Assembly (NCBI GenBank): GCA_027596075.1
Contig: JADGJC010000351.1
Location: forward strand, 1-39,577
Source: Rhizophlyctis rosea
Taxonomy: Eukaryota > Chytridiomycota > Chytridiomycetes > Rhizophlyctidales > Rhizophlyctidaceae
Reading direction: 5' to 3'
DNA: 39,577 nt
Positions 19,980-31,167 of the stretch are shown piece by piece. Positions within the stretch are counted from its first letter, which is position 1; each line of letters opens with the position of its first letter. The position numbers were made by a program, and so were the translations under genes. The notes under the pieces were generated by a model that saw nothing but the letters and a program-made list of their open reading frames with translations, was not told the origin of the DNA and searched no databases.

Positions 19980-20684
19980 CTAATGCTTATCATGAACCTC
20001 ATGCTCTTCCTCATGCCCGCCATGCTTGGCATGTTTTTGCGCCTGCTTCTGCTCCTTCTGCTGCTTCTGAACATCTTTCAACAAGTGCGGGTTGCCGCTC
20101 TCCTCCTGCTTCTCAACAAAACTGAGGTGCAAGCGGACAGATCCAGCTCCATGAAGGTGGTGATGCAGCTCCGTTTCTAGAAGGACCACGTCAATACTGG
20201 TGGTGAGGATGATCCTCCCCCGAAGCAAGAACTGAGGAAGAATCACATCATATACTAACCAACATCAACGTCCTTCTTCTGGAGAATACCAGCCTCCTTC
20301 AGATGTACTTTTGCTTTTCCCACCACTTCCTCCTTCTCCCTCTCCGCGGATGTGTTTTCGTGCTCCCGTCCCACAATGACTACTTCCACGTAGACTTTCG
20401 GCTGGTCGGATAAAGGTAGTGATATGGCGCCGTCGAGGGTGATGGACTTGCCAGACTCGTCTGTGGGTGTTCGCACTGCTGTTTTGCGCCAATCAATTTC
20501 ATCAAGGGAGACCTGTGAGGGATATTTTGGCTTTTAGGGCCTATGCTGTATGGTCGCCAGAGAGTTTATGCACTAGTACCTTTGCGAATACTCCTTTCAC
20601 ACCTTTGCCGTAAAGTGCTTTGGAAGACGGGGAGTTTGCAGTAAGCACTTTGGTTTCGAGGGTCCCCATGGCGTCAGCAGGCAT
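19980..20684 (-). CDS. C2-domain-like protein with His-rich tail
   Basis: Three exons (20684-20580, 20512-20256, 20196-19980) give 192 aa; introns are 67 and 59 nt with donors GTACTA and GTATAT. The start is ATG at 20684 (MPADAMGTLETKVLTAN). Residues 7-150 follow a C2-like beta-sandwich: GTLETKVLTA, then LYGKGVKGVFAKVSLDE, a central KVYVEVVIVGRE strand, GKAKVHLKEAG, and GSVRLHLSFVEK as last strand. The usual Asp clusters that bind calcium are not evident, so binding would be calcium-independent or protein-directed. The tail is Lys/Gln-rich and then His/Glu-rich (HAKHGGHEEEHEVHDKH), possibly metal-binding. The family call is by pattern only. A TATA element lies 167 bp upstream. Confidence 0.7.
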
Positions 20685-20850
20685 TTTGGTATGAGTTATG
20701 AGTGAAGTTGGTTTGCACGATGCGCGTGAAGCGGATAGACTGACTGTCACTGATGTGAGGGGTTATGTTGCAATGGTTTCGATGTTATGCTTTCAAGCGA
20801 TAGCAATTGACATGCGATTATGGAAAGTTCTTTCTGCGCCGGAGGGAGGG

Positions 20851-20857
20851 TTTTATA
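20851..20857 (-). promoter_or_regulatory. TATA box of the C2-like gene
   Basis: The minus strand reads ACATATAAAACCC here, a good TATAAAA match. It lies 167 bp upstream of the ATG at 20684 and would imply a 5' UTR of roughly 135 nt. The plus-strand frame 20820-21182 crosses this site and is therefore unlikely to be a gene. Confidence 0.5.
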
Positions 20858-21368
20858 TGTGGGATTGGAACGTGGGAAATTGGGAGGCAGTTGCATCATG
20901 GTTGATGAATTGTTCCAGCACGCAAATCCTTGGGCCATGTGGCTTATTGAGAGTGTGAAAATCGACGTCATTTCGGAGCCTGGAGGTTTCCGAAAATTGG
21001 GAGCCAGCAAGCCACTTGTATGGGCGCAGCACTGGAACAAGTTGGAAACGACAGTGAAAGTCGGTGCTCACTTTACTAAAAGTAAACGAGATGAACAAGG
21101 GATAGGAGTAGCACTGGAGCCGCGGCAGGACATTGAAAGACCTGGTCGAGTACTTCAGATTATGGATCTCTTTCCTAAATAACCAATATGCATTGCACTA
21201 TATTTGGATAGAAGCGAGAACCCAACATGAGCATGGAGTAGCTTGGAGTGCACTCACTGCCCTGCAGCTGTGATGGAGGCCATTAAGGAGTAGCAGTGGT
21301 GTCAATGGCGTAAGCAGGACCTTCGAAGCAGCTATTGAAACATTGTTGTTTACAAGCCATTCAGAATG

Positions 21369-21764
21369 TCAGACGTTGTTCGGTGGATTCTTAGCTGATT
21401 CTTTAGTCCATTCGTCTACAGATTTGTCCATAGGCCAGAAACCACGCCAACGGCCCTTTTTCCCATTGCTGGTCAGCTGCCAGAATGACACATATCCCAT
21501 AATCACATGGTCTGACTCAGGCAGGACGGCGGAAATGCGCAGTTCCATAACGGACAGCTTCATGACTTCAAAACCTGTCAAGTCAGGCTTTATCCACAAA
21601 CTGGCGCGTCGCAGGGCCCAATTTGCGGAGCTGAAAGGGGTCTTTGACGCGCCCGCCGGGCCAGCCGAAGCTGTCAAACTTCGTTTGACATGGCCTATGC
21701 AGGAGCTTAGCTGAGCTTGGAGATACAAACCTCCTTTGTGGTTGTCAAAAGCGAAGTCAAGCAT
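21369..21764 (-). CDS. hypothetical protein
   Basis: A 131-codon frame from an ATG at 21764 to a TGA at 21369 shows fairly codon-like usage and a mix of short beta-prone stretches (KLSVMELRISAVL, HVIMGYVSFWQL). I do not recognise the family. It lies upstream of the C2-like gene on the same strand. No signal peptide, membrane segment or splice partner is apparent. A competing frame of similar length runs on the plus strand (21343-21714), so this call is weak. Confidence 0.3.
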   Translation of the reverse strand: MLDFAFDNHKGGLYLQAQLSSCIGHVKRSLTASAGPAGASKTPFSSANWALRRASLWIKPDLTGFEVMKLSVMELRISAVLPESDHVIMGYVSFWQLTSNGKKGRWRGFWPMDKSVDEWTKESAKNPPNNV

Positions 21765-21928
21765 AAAAAAAGGAGGGATGTGCTGGGGGGATCTGGCATT
21801 CACCCATCTTCCTTCAGTTACAGCTTAGCATTTGATTCAATCCCTCCAGAATTTGTTAGTAAATAGCCAGCGGTTAGTAAACAGACATCGCCTTCACGCG
21901 TCCACCAAGCAGTCAGTTCCGCATCACG

Positions 21929-22676
21929 ATGTTCCTCTCACGAGTAGTCGACACCGTCCGTACGCGCCTCTTTTCTTTCTCGCTCAAAAGGAAGAGGGTT
22001 GTGGATGAGATTGACACTGCGTCCATCAAAGATTCGCTCGAGTCTGCCGTTCCCGCATCTGAACCTTCCGAGGACATTGCCCAGAAGACTGAAGTCAAAG
22101 ATGTTGAGGTTGACAAAGCTGCTGCCGATACGAGCAAGGATTCCTTCATAACGGCTGTTGAGATGAAGAGTGATACCTCCTTGGACGAAACGGCTGCGAA
22201 CGACGAGGAAGAGGATGAGGTCAAGACCATCGAGGTACAAGTCATTCATGTAGCAGAGGTAAGCGCTTCTCCCTCAATGCATGAATTCATGAACTGTATC
22301 ACTCAACATCTTTTTCGCCTACGCACACCAGTCCCTACTCCCAAAAGTCACCTCTATCCCACCCCCCTCCTACGTCATGCTCCCAACAACTTCCAAACCA
22401 ATCACCACCCTCGCCAAAGAAGCCGAACGCCTAACCCTCGCCTCTGATCGCCCGTCCTTCCGCCTCGTTCCCAACCCCAATACAACGGAAAACGACGAAG
22501 ATGAAGAAATCAACGTTGAGGAGATATCCACCGCTCTGATGGTCCCGACGGATGTAATTGGAGATGCGGTGGAGGCTGTAGAGAAAAAGGGAGAGGTGGA
22601 GGGTGTTATTGTTGTGGAGGAGATTAGGGGTAGTACGGAGAGGAGGCCTAAGAAGAGGAGGAAGATTGCTCATTAG
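21929..22676 (+). CDS. acidic protein with basic ends, unknown function
   Basis: Two exons, 21929-22258 and 22332-22676, are joined by a 73-nt intron (GTAAGC...CACCAG), giving 224 aa. The first exon has a basic, possibly amphipathic N-terminus (FLSRVVDTVRTRLFSFSLKRKR) followed by an Asp/Glu-rich, probably disordered segment. The second exon carries IPPPSYVMLPTTSKPITTLA, another acidic stretch (NDEDEEINVEE) and a terminal RRPKKRRKIAH that looks like a nuclear localisation signal. The distribution of charge suggests a nuclear, intrinsically disordered protein. I do not recognise a family. The splice is supported by exact phase and by an uninterrupted second exon. Confidence 0.65.
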
Positions 22677-23915
22677 GTGGTGTTGGAAGGATGTAATACC
22701 GTAGTTTTTGTTTAGGTTTGTAGTAGTAATACCGATGTGTCAGTGTATGCAGTAATAAGATGTGTTGCAAGCTGTCCGCACGCATTCCGAACACTGGTGG
22801 TGTCTAGTTGGAAATACTTGTTCATTTTACGTCGCACTTTATTTGTTTTTCCATTATAAACATCACTGTATTCTTGACGTAATGACTCCATGGTTGCAAA
22901 CTTCAGGGCAATTTGACTGTCAAGAGTGCAAAGTCTTGCTCGACCCCACTGCGACGTAGGTATCAACGGATATCATTCAAAATGACAAAAAGAAAAAGGT
23001 CGGTTGAGTAAGAGATATGGGATCAACATAGTGCACTTAGTGCTTGTTGCTATTTGAGCCTTCAACGTATATGGTTAGGTTGGCGTTGCATATGCGCACT
23101 CTAACAAGGTCATGAACGGTGTTTCATTGATGATCAGGGTGCGGGGGNNNNNNNNNNNNNNNNNNNNNNNNNNNNNNNNNNNNNNNNNNNNNNNNNNNNN
23201 NNNNAAAAAAAAAAAAAAAAAAAAAAAGATTAAGATATCCTGCGATCGCCTTGCAGAAGTATCGCATCGCAGCATTGGCGGTTCCGTAATGTGAACTCTA
23301 TTTCCATCGGTTTCGAGCCATTGCTCCATTATAGGAAGTGCATGTCAATAACTAGCCCGCGTTCTACAAGTCGTCCTCACTGTTCTGTTGGACTAAGTCG
23401 TCACAAAATGAACGGTTACTCCACAAAAAAAATATCTGCCTCGACATTTCAATCAGGTTGTAAAAGTTGAAAGTCTCCTACCTAGCACCACCAGCAGGGT
23501 GGAGTTTACACTTTCACTTTTTCTTCGTCTTGAGGCTTTCATCTCGGGGTAGTGCGGCAGGTCACTGATCGAAGCTTGAGCTTTCAAAAGAGGCCAGTTT
23601 GCATTACAACAAGAATGCCATATAGTGAGCGCGACGACTTGTGACGCCTGCCTTCCTTGGTTGACTCAATGTCAGTCTGCGGGATTCACCCTCAGAGTGT
23701 CATCCAGTGTGATAGATTGGAACATCGTATGCAGCATCACGTCCTCTATTAACATACTGCCAGATACTATGTATTATGTAAACATCACATTACTTTGATC
23801 ATAGAGACACTCTGGTATTAAAATGCAACTCGACCTTAGCAAAAACAAAACCTCGCGGAGGATAAGTACATCTCCAAGTGAGCGAAGGCACGCCCGTTCT
23901 CATTCAGGACAGAAC
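22677..23915. other. intergenic region with assembly gap
   Basis: Nothing recognisable as a gene lies between the acidic protein and the bicupin, which converge on this interval. It should contain both 3' UTRs. A gap of 57 N is at 23148-23204, flanked by G5 on the left and A23 on the right. Confidence 0.6.
23148..23204. other. assembly gap (57 N) abutting poly-A
   Basis: The N run begins after GCGGGGG and is followed at once by 23 A (23205-23227). The gap was probably caused by the homopolymer or by an unresolved repeat. Its length may be an estimate. Confidence 0.95.
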
Positions 23916-25575
23916 TTAAACAATGATCTGCTTCTCCTTCTTGAACTGATCGACCGTCGCAATGGAGATGTTCAAGGTGTTGGCCACAATGTCGTGCGGG
24001 GTGAGGGCCAGCCATTGCTGGAGGGAGATGTCGTTGTAGGTATCGGATTTGAAGATTTCGAGGTAGATGAGCTGCAGGAGAAGGCCGCGTAAATATGGGT
24101 TTGGTCAGCGAAAAAGCACACCGCGGCAAATCAAATACGCACGGGTTCATCGCCGACATTCTCGACATAATGACCAAAGTTGGATGGGATAACTGCAGTA
24201 TCACCAGATTGGAAGTCAAATGTGCGGGCTGTAGCACCACCTTGGAATGCGGTAAGACGGGCCTTGCCGGAGATGTAGTATTGCCATTCTACGGTTGCGG
24301 GTCAAAGGGACGGAAAAAGAATGTTACCTCGTTTTACGACAAGACATCACTCACCAGAACCAGTAGGATGCCAGTGAAGTTCCCTCAACCCCCCAGGCTG
24401 CACAAACACCAACGCACTAGCAATAGTCTTCGAAATCGGGAAATTATGCGAATCCACAATCTTAACCCAACCCTTACTCGTCTCCGTCTTCGGGAACGTC
24501 GACAGCGGGAACGTGTAATTCACCGGCGTGGCACCTTTTGGATTATGTATATCCTCAGTCCTAATGGCACCGGGAGCCGTACCGGGGAAGATGTACGGAT
24601 CGGTAGCGGGGACGTTGTTGAAAGCGTCTTTGTCAAGACCGAAGTTCTTTGCGAGGACTTCTTTGGGCGTGTGGGCGATCCAGTCGTCGACCATGAAGGT
24701 TGTGCCGGCTGCGTCGAAGTTTGCTTGGTCGAAGATTACGAGGAATTCGATGCCGTCTTCGAGGGCTTGGATGGAGTGGGGAATGCCTTTGGGGAAGTAC
24801 CTGATTAATGTGTTAGCTGACATGATCTGGATCTCCTCTTCGTTAGGTCATGGCTGTCCTTTTTTGGCACTTACCATATGTCTTCAGGCCCAATGTCGCT
24901 GACCTGGTTCCGTCCCTCCGAATCAACCACAGCAACACGTGCCGAACCCTTCAAGACATAACCCCCTTCACACATGACGATATGTCAGTCATACCCCCAC
25001 AGTTTTGATTTCTTTTTCGCTTCATACTCACATTCCGCAACACTGTGCCAATGCAACTCCCTATAAGCCCCCGGCAACAACCTAACCTGCGCCGCAGCAA
25101 CTTCCGCGGAAGCCGGCAAATCCGTCACAACCTGTTCACGCACCCATCCCCCTTTCAAAAGCTTCTGGTGACTTAAACTGAAGGGCCACTTCAGGTTGGG
25201 AACGATGCCAGAGTCCGTCGGGGGAGGCGCAAGACCATCGGGGTTTTGCAAGTCGATTTCCTTGTTTGAGTCGTCGGGCGCTTGGAGGAAGGAGCCACCT
25301 TTTGTGCCGCGGATGGGTTGAGGTGTCCAGGTGGGGTTGTTGTAATTTGCGGCGAATCCGTAGTCTTGGCCTGCGGGAGCGGCGACTGTTGTGCTGGAAG
25401 TGACAGTTGCGGTGGGTGCTGCCGTGGTGGTGGTCGTGGTCGAAGTCAGTGATGAGGTTGTTGTGGATGGGGATCCGCCTGGACCGAGCTGGATGCCGAT
25501 GCTCAATGGGGCGGGGACAGCGAGGGCGCTGAGGACGCTGGCGAGCAATGCTGTTGCGAAGAGTTGGATGCGCAT
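23916..25575 (-). CDS. secreted bicupin, oxalate decarboxylase family
   Basis: Five exons (25575-25032, 24965-24875, 24800-24355, 24288-24143, 24071-23916) give 460 aa in perfect phase. Residues 1-20 are a signal peptide and 36-65 a Ser/Thr-rich linker, so the protein is secreted. Cupin 1 has manganese ligands H175, H177, E181 and H220; cupin 2 has H354, H356, E361 and H400, with the spacing of bacterial OxdC. Such enzymes split oxalate to formate and CO2. In cupin 1 the active-site lid, SENST in OxdC with catalytic Glu162, is DAAGTT here (241-246), so Glu is replaced by Ala242. The Glu equivalent to OxdC Glu333 in cupin 2 is kept (E414). Activity may rest on cupin 2 or differ from decarboxylation. 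The first intron uses an unusual GTGAAG acceptor. Confidence 0.88.
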
Positions 25576-26636
25576 AGTGATCTTGTCTATTGGTCTATTT
25601 TTGATTCTATCCTTCCTTTCTCGTTATGAGGTATGCGACGAGCGCAAGGTCTTCCGAGGACGGGACATGAGTGTTCCTCGTTGTTTTTTAGATAAACTCT
25701 GTGGAAGGGTCGGACGATCTGAAGTCTTCTATTTTCGAGTCATACGCGTCAGATGAAGCCTTTTTGTGCAATGAAATGGCTACCAGAAAGAGATTTGGCA
25801 ACCATGATGTAGAGGACCTTTCCATGGCACACGGTGGTTGATTGTTTTTGCGTGTTGTTGTGGTAGTTGCTACTGTCACTCAGGAGTCTTCGTGAGTTCC
25901 ATCCCACGCCATCTTCTCATCGTTGCACTGGTCGCAAAACTTTTTCCAAGTCGAAATGACGCCTTGTAAAAGCCTGCAAGACCCTCCTTCACAATTGGCT
26001 GCTTCGGGACTGCCTCTTATGTCGGTCTCTATCGTCTCTTCAATGCGTGTGCTACACGCAAGTTCCCCATCCTCCTATGAAAAATGTCAGTCATCAAGAA
26101 GGACTGATGCACGCAATATCCACGAACAACATAACCACCAGTGCATCGATATGTGCTATGCATCGTTGAAATCTGGACCCTTGGACCAATCAAAATGGGT
26201 CGCACAATAGTGGAGGAACGTGCTGAGTAAGCATTGCTGCGGGTGGCTGAAGGTGGTGTTCCTCACAAGCGGGTCTTGCGTGCTTGTGGGCCATATCGCG
26301 CAAACACATCCGCCAATGTTGGCAAAAGTGGCAAACGATAAAACAGATTGGGACTGAACTGAGATCTAGCGGTGAACAAGCTGCTGTTAAAAGTGGACAA
26401 CAGAATGTCTCTGGTATCCTTCTTCCAAGTGGCATGAACGATTGTTCACAACCAGCAATGCTAAGAGCGCCAGCAGTCAAATAACAAAGCGCACTTGCAA
26501 AAACAGTAAATTCGGGCGCCGGTCCCCTAGCGTCTCTTCAATGTATTGTATAAGTCATGCCACAGACAGGCACTTTGTTTTCATTATTCTTTCTCCCGCA
26601 CGTAAACAAAAGAAAATTCGGAATACGATATACCCA

Positions 26637-26668
26637 GTAGTGATGCACAGCGGTAGTGATGCACAGCT
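26637..26668 (+). repeat. 16-bp tandem duplication
   Basis: GTAGTGATGCACAGCG is followed directly by GTAGTGATGCACAGCT, 15 of 16 positions identical. It is a short local duplication in non-coding DNA. Confidence 0.85.
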
Positions 26669-27945
26669 TCCTGCTGGTTACGGCACGTCGCCGTGAAACT
26701 TCTCTCTCACGGTTTGCTGTATGAACAATAAAGGACGAAGCTGCTGAGTAGCAACTCGCCCAGTATCCTGTAACACATTTCTTCCTTTTGCTCCCTGCTT
26801 GAACGTGATGTCTGCATGATCTGAATTCCGTTGTTTGGTCTGCCAACAGAATTTGCGACGATTTGATAAATCAACGTACAAGATTGTCAGTTCGTTGGGA
26901 CTCTAAAAGCCTTGACGGCCCTTGCAAACTTTCCTACATTTTATGCCTTCATGCTGTTGACAGTCCCAATAAACAGGATTCAAAATCAGATAGAGGCTTA
27001 CAACGGGCCTGCTGATGTCAGCACAGCAACGTTGCAGACTCCTTACCCACCAACTCTCACCAAATCTTTCTTCTCCCTCCTAAGCAACGCGAAGCCTGCC
27101 ACAGTGCCACGAATAATGATAGCACTTTACCTTGACCAACAATTTCACTGAGGAGCATGCGTCCTTCCACCAACTTAGCAAGCGTCTTTCATGTCATACG
27201 GACCTAGTAACTGATTCGTCCTTACATTGCAGTTTGAGATTTCTCATTTCACCACTGTCGTGTTCTCAAGAACACGCAACATATGATTTTGAGTGAGTTG
27301 ATTAGAAGTCTTTTGAAAAATCAATTTTCCAATTGTCAGCCCGAAATCAACGGAAGGCGGCGGCTTTTCCGAGATCTGCTGCTGGTCGACCGATGTTTGG
27401 GATTCTGCACGCTTGTCTTGCTTGCGATTGCAGACTCAGCAAATAGTGTGGGGTATGACGCCTTGGTGCATCGAGCCACACTGAGCAGAATGTTTGGCAG
27501 CGAACGGTATTCGTTTCATAATCTGCCCTGCCATCCTGCTGAGTCTTGACCTCAGGAGGGGGTCACGGTGGACGTCAGGTATGTCTTCCGCATTGTCTCG
27601 GACGTGCCGGCAAGCACATCGAAAACGTAAAACAGTCTTCCGGATGTGGTGAAGAGAAATCCTTTTTGGAAAGGTCCACCGTCCGAGTCGGAAGTTCCGG
27701 TGTCAATGCTCCGACTTTTGTTACACACAATATCTCCGTGACCTTCGAAAGGAAAGAACGGAAAATCCTGTTTTGCTTGAATGGAAGGACGGAACGTGCA
27801 ATTCCATGCTTTTCGCTTCTTCCCCACGCGCTCCACAAACTCGCCCTTGTATCCTTTGGAACTCGCCCGGACACGCTGGTGGCGTTCTAAGAGCATGCGA
27901 GCATGGCATATGGAAAGCTCTCAGTGAGGGAGGAGACACGCAATG

Positions 27946-27952
27946 TATAAAA
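27946..27952 (+). promoter_or_regulatory. TATA box of the GH6 gene
   Basis: TATAAAA occurs 55 bp before the ATG at 28001, which would leave a leader of about 25 nt. Position and strand fit the GH6 gene. Confidence 0.6.
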
Positions 27953-28000
27953 CCCACCAGTTCATTGTCTTTTGGAAACATCGCATCTTCAACAACCTCA

Positions 28001-29528
28001 ATGCCTGCGATGAGAAGGTTCATTTTCACCATTGCGACGCTGGTCGCCTCTGCGCGATATGCTTCCTCAAACACTTGTATGCCTGGCTCGACTGTCATCA
28101 AAACGACAACGACATTCACCACCACCACCTACACCCCACCTCCTGTCACTGTCACCAAGATGTTGACTGCACCGATCAGTACCGCCACCACTTCTTCCAA
28201 CGTTGCTACCTGTAACCCCATCACTATCACCTCCACCACCACCACCCTTACCACCGTCAGCCTTCCCCCTGACTGTCACTGTCAGCAATGCCAATCCTAC
28301 TGGCGTCATCACCACAACCGTTACCACCGCTTCCCCGAGCCCTACATTAAACCCTTATCCCCCTGGCACCAACCCTGTATACGCGGGGAACGTCTACCAA
28401 GGAGCCCTCCGTTACATCGATCCGGACTACGCTGCCCTAATTCAGGCTTCCACCAATGCCGCGAACGATGCCACCTACACATCCAAGGCCGTCAAGGTCG
28501 CGCAACAACCAACTTTCATCTGGCTAGACAGCACGAGCAGCGTCAGCTCCATTCAACGCCATCTGTCGGCTGCTGCAGCCCAAGCCAACGGTCAACCTAT
28601 CGTCGCCGAATTCGTCGTGTACAACCTTCCTGGCCGTGAATGTTGGAAACAATACCCCAACTGGGAGATCGCTCCTGGCAACCTGTCAACCTACCAATCC
28701 TTCATCGACAACATCGCCACCGTTTTCTCATCCAAATCATCCAATGTCTATCTCTCTCTCATCATTGAACCTCGCTCCCTCCAAATCACCTGCCAATACG
28801 TCGGACTATCGTATTGCACCCAACAAGTTGCAGATGATTACCTCAACGGCATCGCCTACGCCATCGAAAAACTCTCCGTCATCCCCGATACCCATCTGTA
28901 CATTGATGCAGCTCATGGCGGCGGTATGCAAGACCAAGGCCAGCAGACATAGCTTGTGGCGACATTCATACAACTCCTCACCTTGGTACGGCAGAACAAC
29001 CCCAACAACCGTAACGTGACCATCCGCGGCTGGGCCTCCAACGTCCGGGGTTACGACCCCTTCAGCGCCCCAGGCGTCTGCCCCGCCAAGGCTAAATGTC
29101 CCCTCCAAAACGGAATGTACGACTATAGCAAAGATATCGACGAGAAATCCTACATCGCCGATATTGGCACAAAAATGGCCGCCGCTGGGTTGCCCAACAA
29201 CTGGATTCACGACACCTCCCGCAACGGACGAGCCGGTATCCGCAATGACTGGCAAAGCTGGTGCAACGTCAAGGGTTCTGGTATTGGTCCCCGTCCGCAA
29301 ACTGAACCTGCCCCGAATGTGGACGCGTTTGTGTGGGCTTGGCCTCCGGGGTTGACTGATGGTGCGTCGCCTAGAGGTCCTGATGCCAGTGGGTGGCAGA
29401 ACACGGAGATGGCTTGTGATTATGACACGGTGGCAGGGGAGGATGCGCTGAACGGGGCGCCGGCTTATGGGAAGTGGTTTGATAATATGTTCCAGATGTT
29501 AGTTGCTAATGCCAACCCCGCCTTCTAA
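28001..29528 (+). pseudogene. GH6 cellobiohydrolase-like gene, interrupted
   Basis: ATG at 28001 opens a signal peptide (MRRFIFTIATLVASARYA at the second ATG) and a Thr/Pro-rich linker. The catalytic frame (about 28255-29528) differs in phase. A 49-nt intron (GTAACC...GTCAG, 28211-28259) would join them; a one-base indel is the alternative. The GH6 fold is clear from FVVYNLPGREC, IIEPRSL, YIDAAHGG, WASNVRGYDPF, HDTSRNG, WCNVKGSGIGPRP and FVWAWPPG through NPAF. The proton-donor Asp of EPDSL (Asp221 in T. reesei Cel6A) is Arg (28773-28775). Asp175 of DRDC is Glu. The tryptophans of the substrate-tunnel motif GWLGW are missing (GGGMQD). An in-frame TAG at 28950-28952 interrupts the catalytic domain; the frame then runs on intact to 29528. 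Family members release cellobiose from cellulose ends; this copy looks inactive. Confidence 0.78.
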
Positions 29529-29726
29529 AGGGCACATGTGGGAAGGTTTCTATCTGTAGCGTTGGGAGGTTGGTATGATACACATGTTGTAATTAGAGGA
29601 CGGAATAGCTGATCGGAGCCTTTGTAGGTAATTACTAAGTATGCTGTTGAATGAATAGTAATGATTGCAGTTTATCATTGTGGGGCTTTCATCCCAGAGA
29701 AGTGATTAATGTCACCCACGTCCCCG

Positions 29727-29872
29727 TCCACGCAGACCCGGAAAAAGGCAACAAGACTTCTATTCCATACGGCGGAGAGGACGGCGAAAAGGGACGTCAG
29801 GGTGGGCAGAAAGATATGGAGGCTATGGCTGAGAGGAAGGAGAACGGGAAGAATGGTGGGGTCGGGTTGTGA
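29727..29872 (+). pseudogene. remnant of the small membrane-protein family
   Basis: The frame DPEKGNKTSIPYGGEDGEK followed by GRQGGQKDMEAMAER and ending GGVGL matches the cytoplasmic tail of the intact gene at 31168-31452 (EKGSQGGQKALEAEG). The N-terminal transmembrane part is missing upstream. The 3' flank (near 29957) carries AGCTTTGATGGGGCGATAGC, also seen behind the copy at 32792-33072. It appears to be a 5'-truncated duplicate, unless an upstream exon was missed. Confidence 0.5.
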
Positions 29873-30925
29873 AAGTTGTGAAGAGGTGGGCCGGGTCGGG
29901 ATTGTTGAGCTTGGAGGGTTTTAGAACTGGCGATGCCTTAACCGGACGTTGTGTAAGCTTTGATGGGGCGATAGCAACAGTCTGTAGTAGATGCTGATGT
30001 GGCGCGGTCCATGCTAACGGCTTTTTTAGTATGTTAGTTATGTTACATATGCCGAGCTCGTTCAAATAGGTAGTTTGCAAATGTAGTCATTTCCTGCGAA
30101 GTGAGTGATGCCATCTTGACGTACATGAATTATTCCTGCAGTTACGTTGCAAATCTGTAGGAGGGCCTTCAAGGCCAGACAATTTAGATGTTATGAATTA
30201 TCAGTTGCTTTCTCTCCAATTCGCCCCGGGCTGCTGTGTGATCGATCATGGCTGAACTGCAACGTTGGGAGGGTGCATCCAGTCAATGGGCCGTCAGAGT
30301 GAATCGGTGGCCATCATTCTGCAATATCTCGTGCCTCCCAGAAAGAGCATAGTGTTGGAGACCCAACTCATATTCCCAGCTCAGACCGCCTATACTGTTA
30401 GCACGCTGAATGACGACATACTTGTGCTCAGTGGCAACGTACACCGAAAAATTCGTTTCGGGTTATCAATTCTTTTGATGAAAACCTAGCATGATCCAGT
30501 CTACCATGGTAGGGACAACTGTACCTGACAGGGATCGCATCATGGCATTCCAAGCGAAGTCGTTTAAACCCTTTTGGCCATGATGCAGATTTTGCCGGAT
30601 CGTCATGAGTTTCATGACGGCCGCTTGTGATATCACTTCCGAGGGGGGGTTCCACTGCTGCGAGGCGGGGAAATGGGACCTGATCCGCACGGTTTGAAAA
30701 TGTTCGAGGCGCGAACTTGAAGACGCGACGTAAAATAAGACATCGCATTGATGTCTTACCCCAGGGTATCACTGTGTTGAATTAGCAGGTAGACCGGGCC
30801 CCGCGATGTGAGACTGTGGACTGTGCCATGCTTGACATGAGGTGGTGAGACGGAATCAGGAGCATCTGCAGGGTTTCATTTTGAGCAGGAAACAAAGGTT
30901 TCTCACCCTTTGCATTCCCCCCTCC
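29873..30925. other. intergenic region
   Basis: This is about 1 kb between the truncated and the intact small membrane-protein loci. I found no recognisable gene; frames on both strands lack motifs. The right end leads into the TATA box at 30926. Confidence 0.5.
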
Positions 30926-30932
30926 TATAAAA
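30926..30932 (+). promoter_or_regulatory. TATA box of the small membrane-protein gene
   Basis: CCTCCTATAAAAGTGGC is a strong TATA context. It lies about 240 bp before the ATG at 31168, implying a 5' UTR near 200 nt that is C/A-rich, like the leader of the paralogue at 32792. Confidence 0.55.
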
Positions 30933-31167
30933 GTGGCTGCCCCATGCCCCGCAATTGGTGCATCGCGCACTGGCTGCCTTTCAGCTCCTTCGAATCTCGC
31001 CGATCAACCCTCATTCAAGTTTCCACTCTCCAATCCTAGCGTTTCAGTCCCGTCGTTCGCAACCAACGCATACAAAACCTCTCAAAACTCCTTAACCATA
31101 AACCAACACCTGCCTCTCGTCCTTACCACCACCCACACCTCCCCTAACCCCAACAACAGATACACCA

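Larger units (their letters stand above)
25576..28000. other. divergent intergenic region, 2.4 kb
   Basis: This stretch separates the leftward bicupin and the rightward GH6 gene, so both promoters lie here. I recognise no coding region in it. It includes a 16-bp tandem duplication (26637-26668) and a TATA box for GH6 (27946-27952). The 27540-27890 part has long open frames on both strands but no family motif. Confidence 0.5.

Noticed and set aside
20820..21182. 120-codon plus-strand frame with ATG
   Set aside because: It runs across the TATA box and promoter region of the leftward C2-like gene and resembles no family.
28922..28952. 29-nt GTATGC...ACATAG intron removing the GH6 stop
   Set aside because: Its removal shifts the frame and loses the downstream ATFIQLLTLV and WASNVRGYDPF segments, whereas the unspliced frame aligns with GH6 on both sides.
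28806..29300. 164-codon minus-strand frame
   Set aside because: Antisense shadow of the GH6 catalytic domain.
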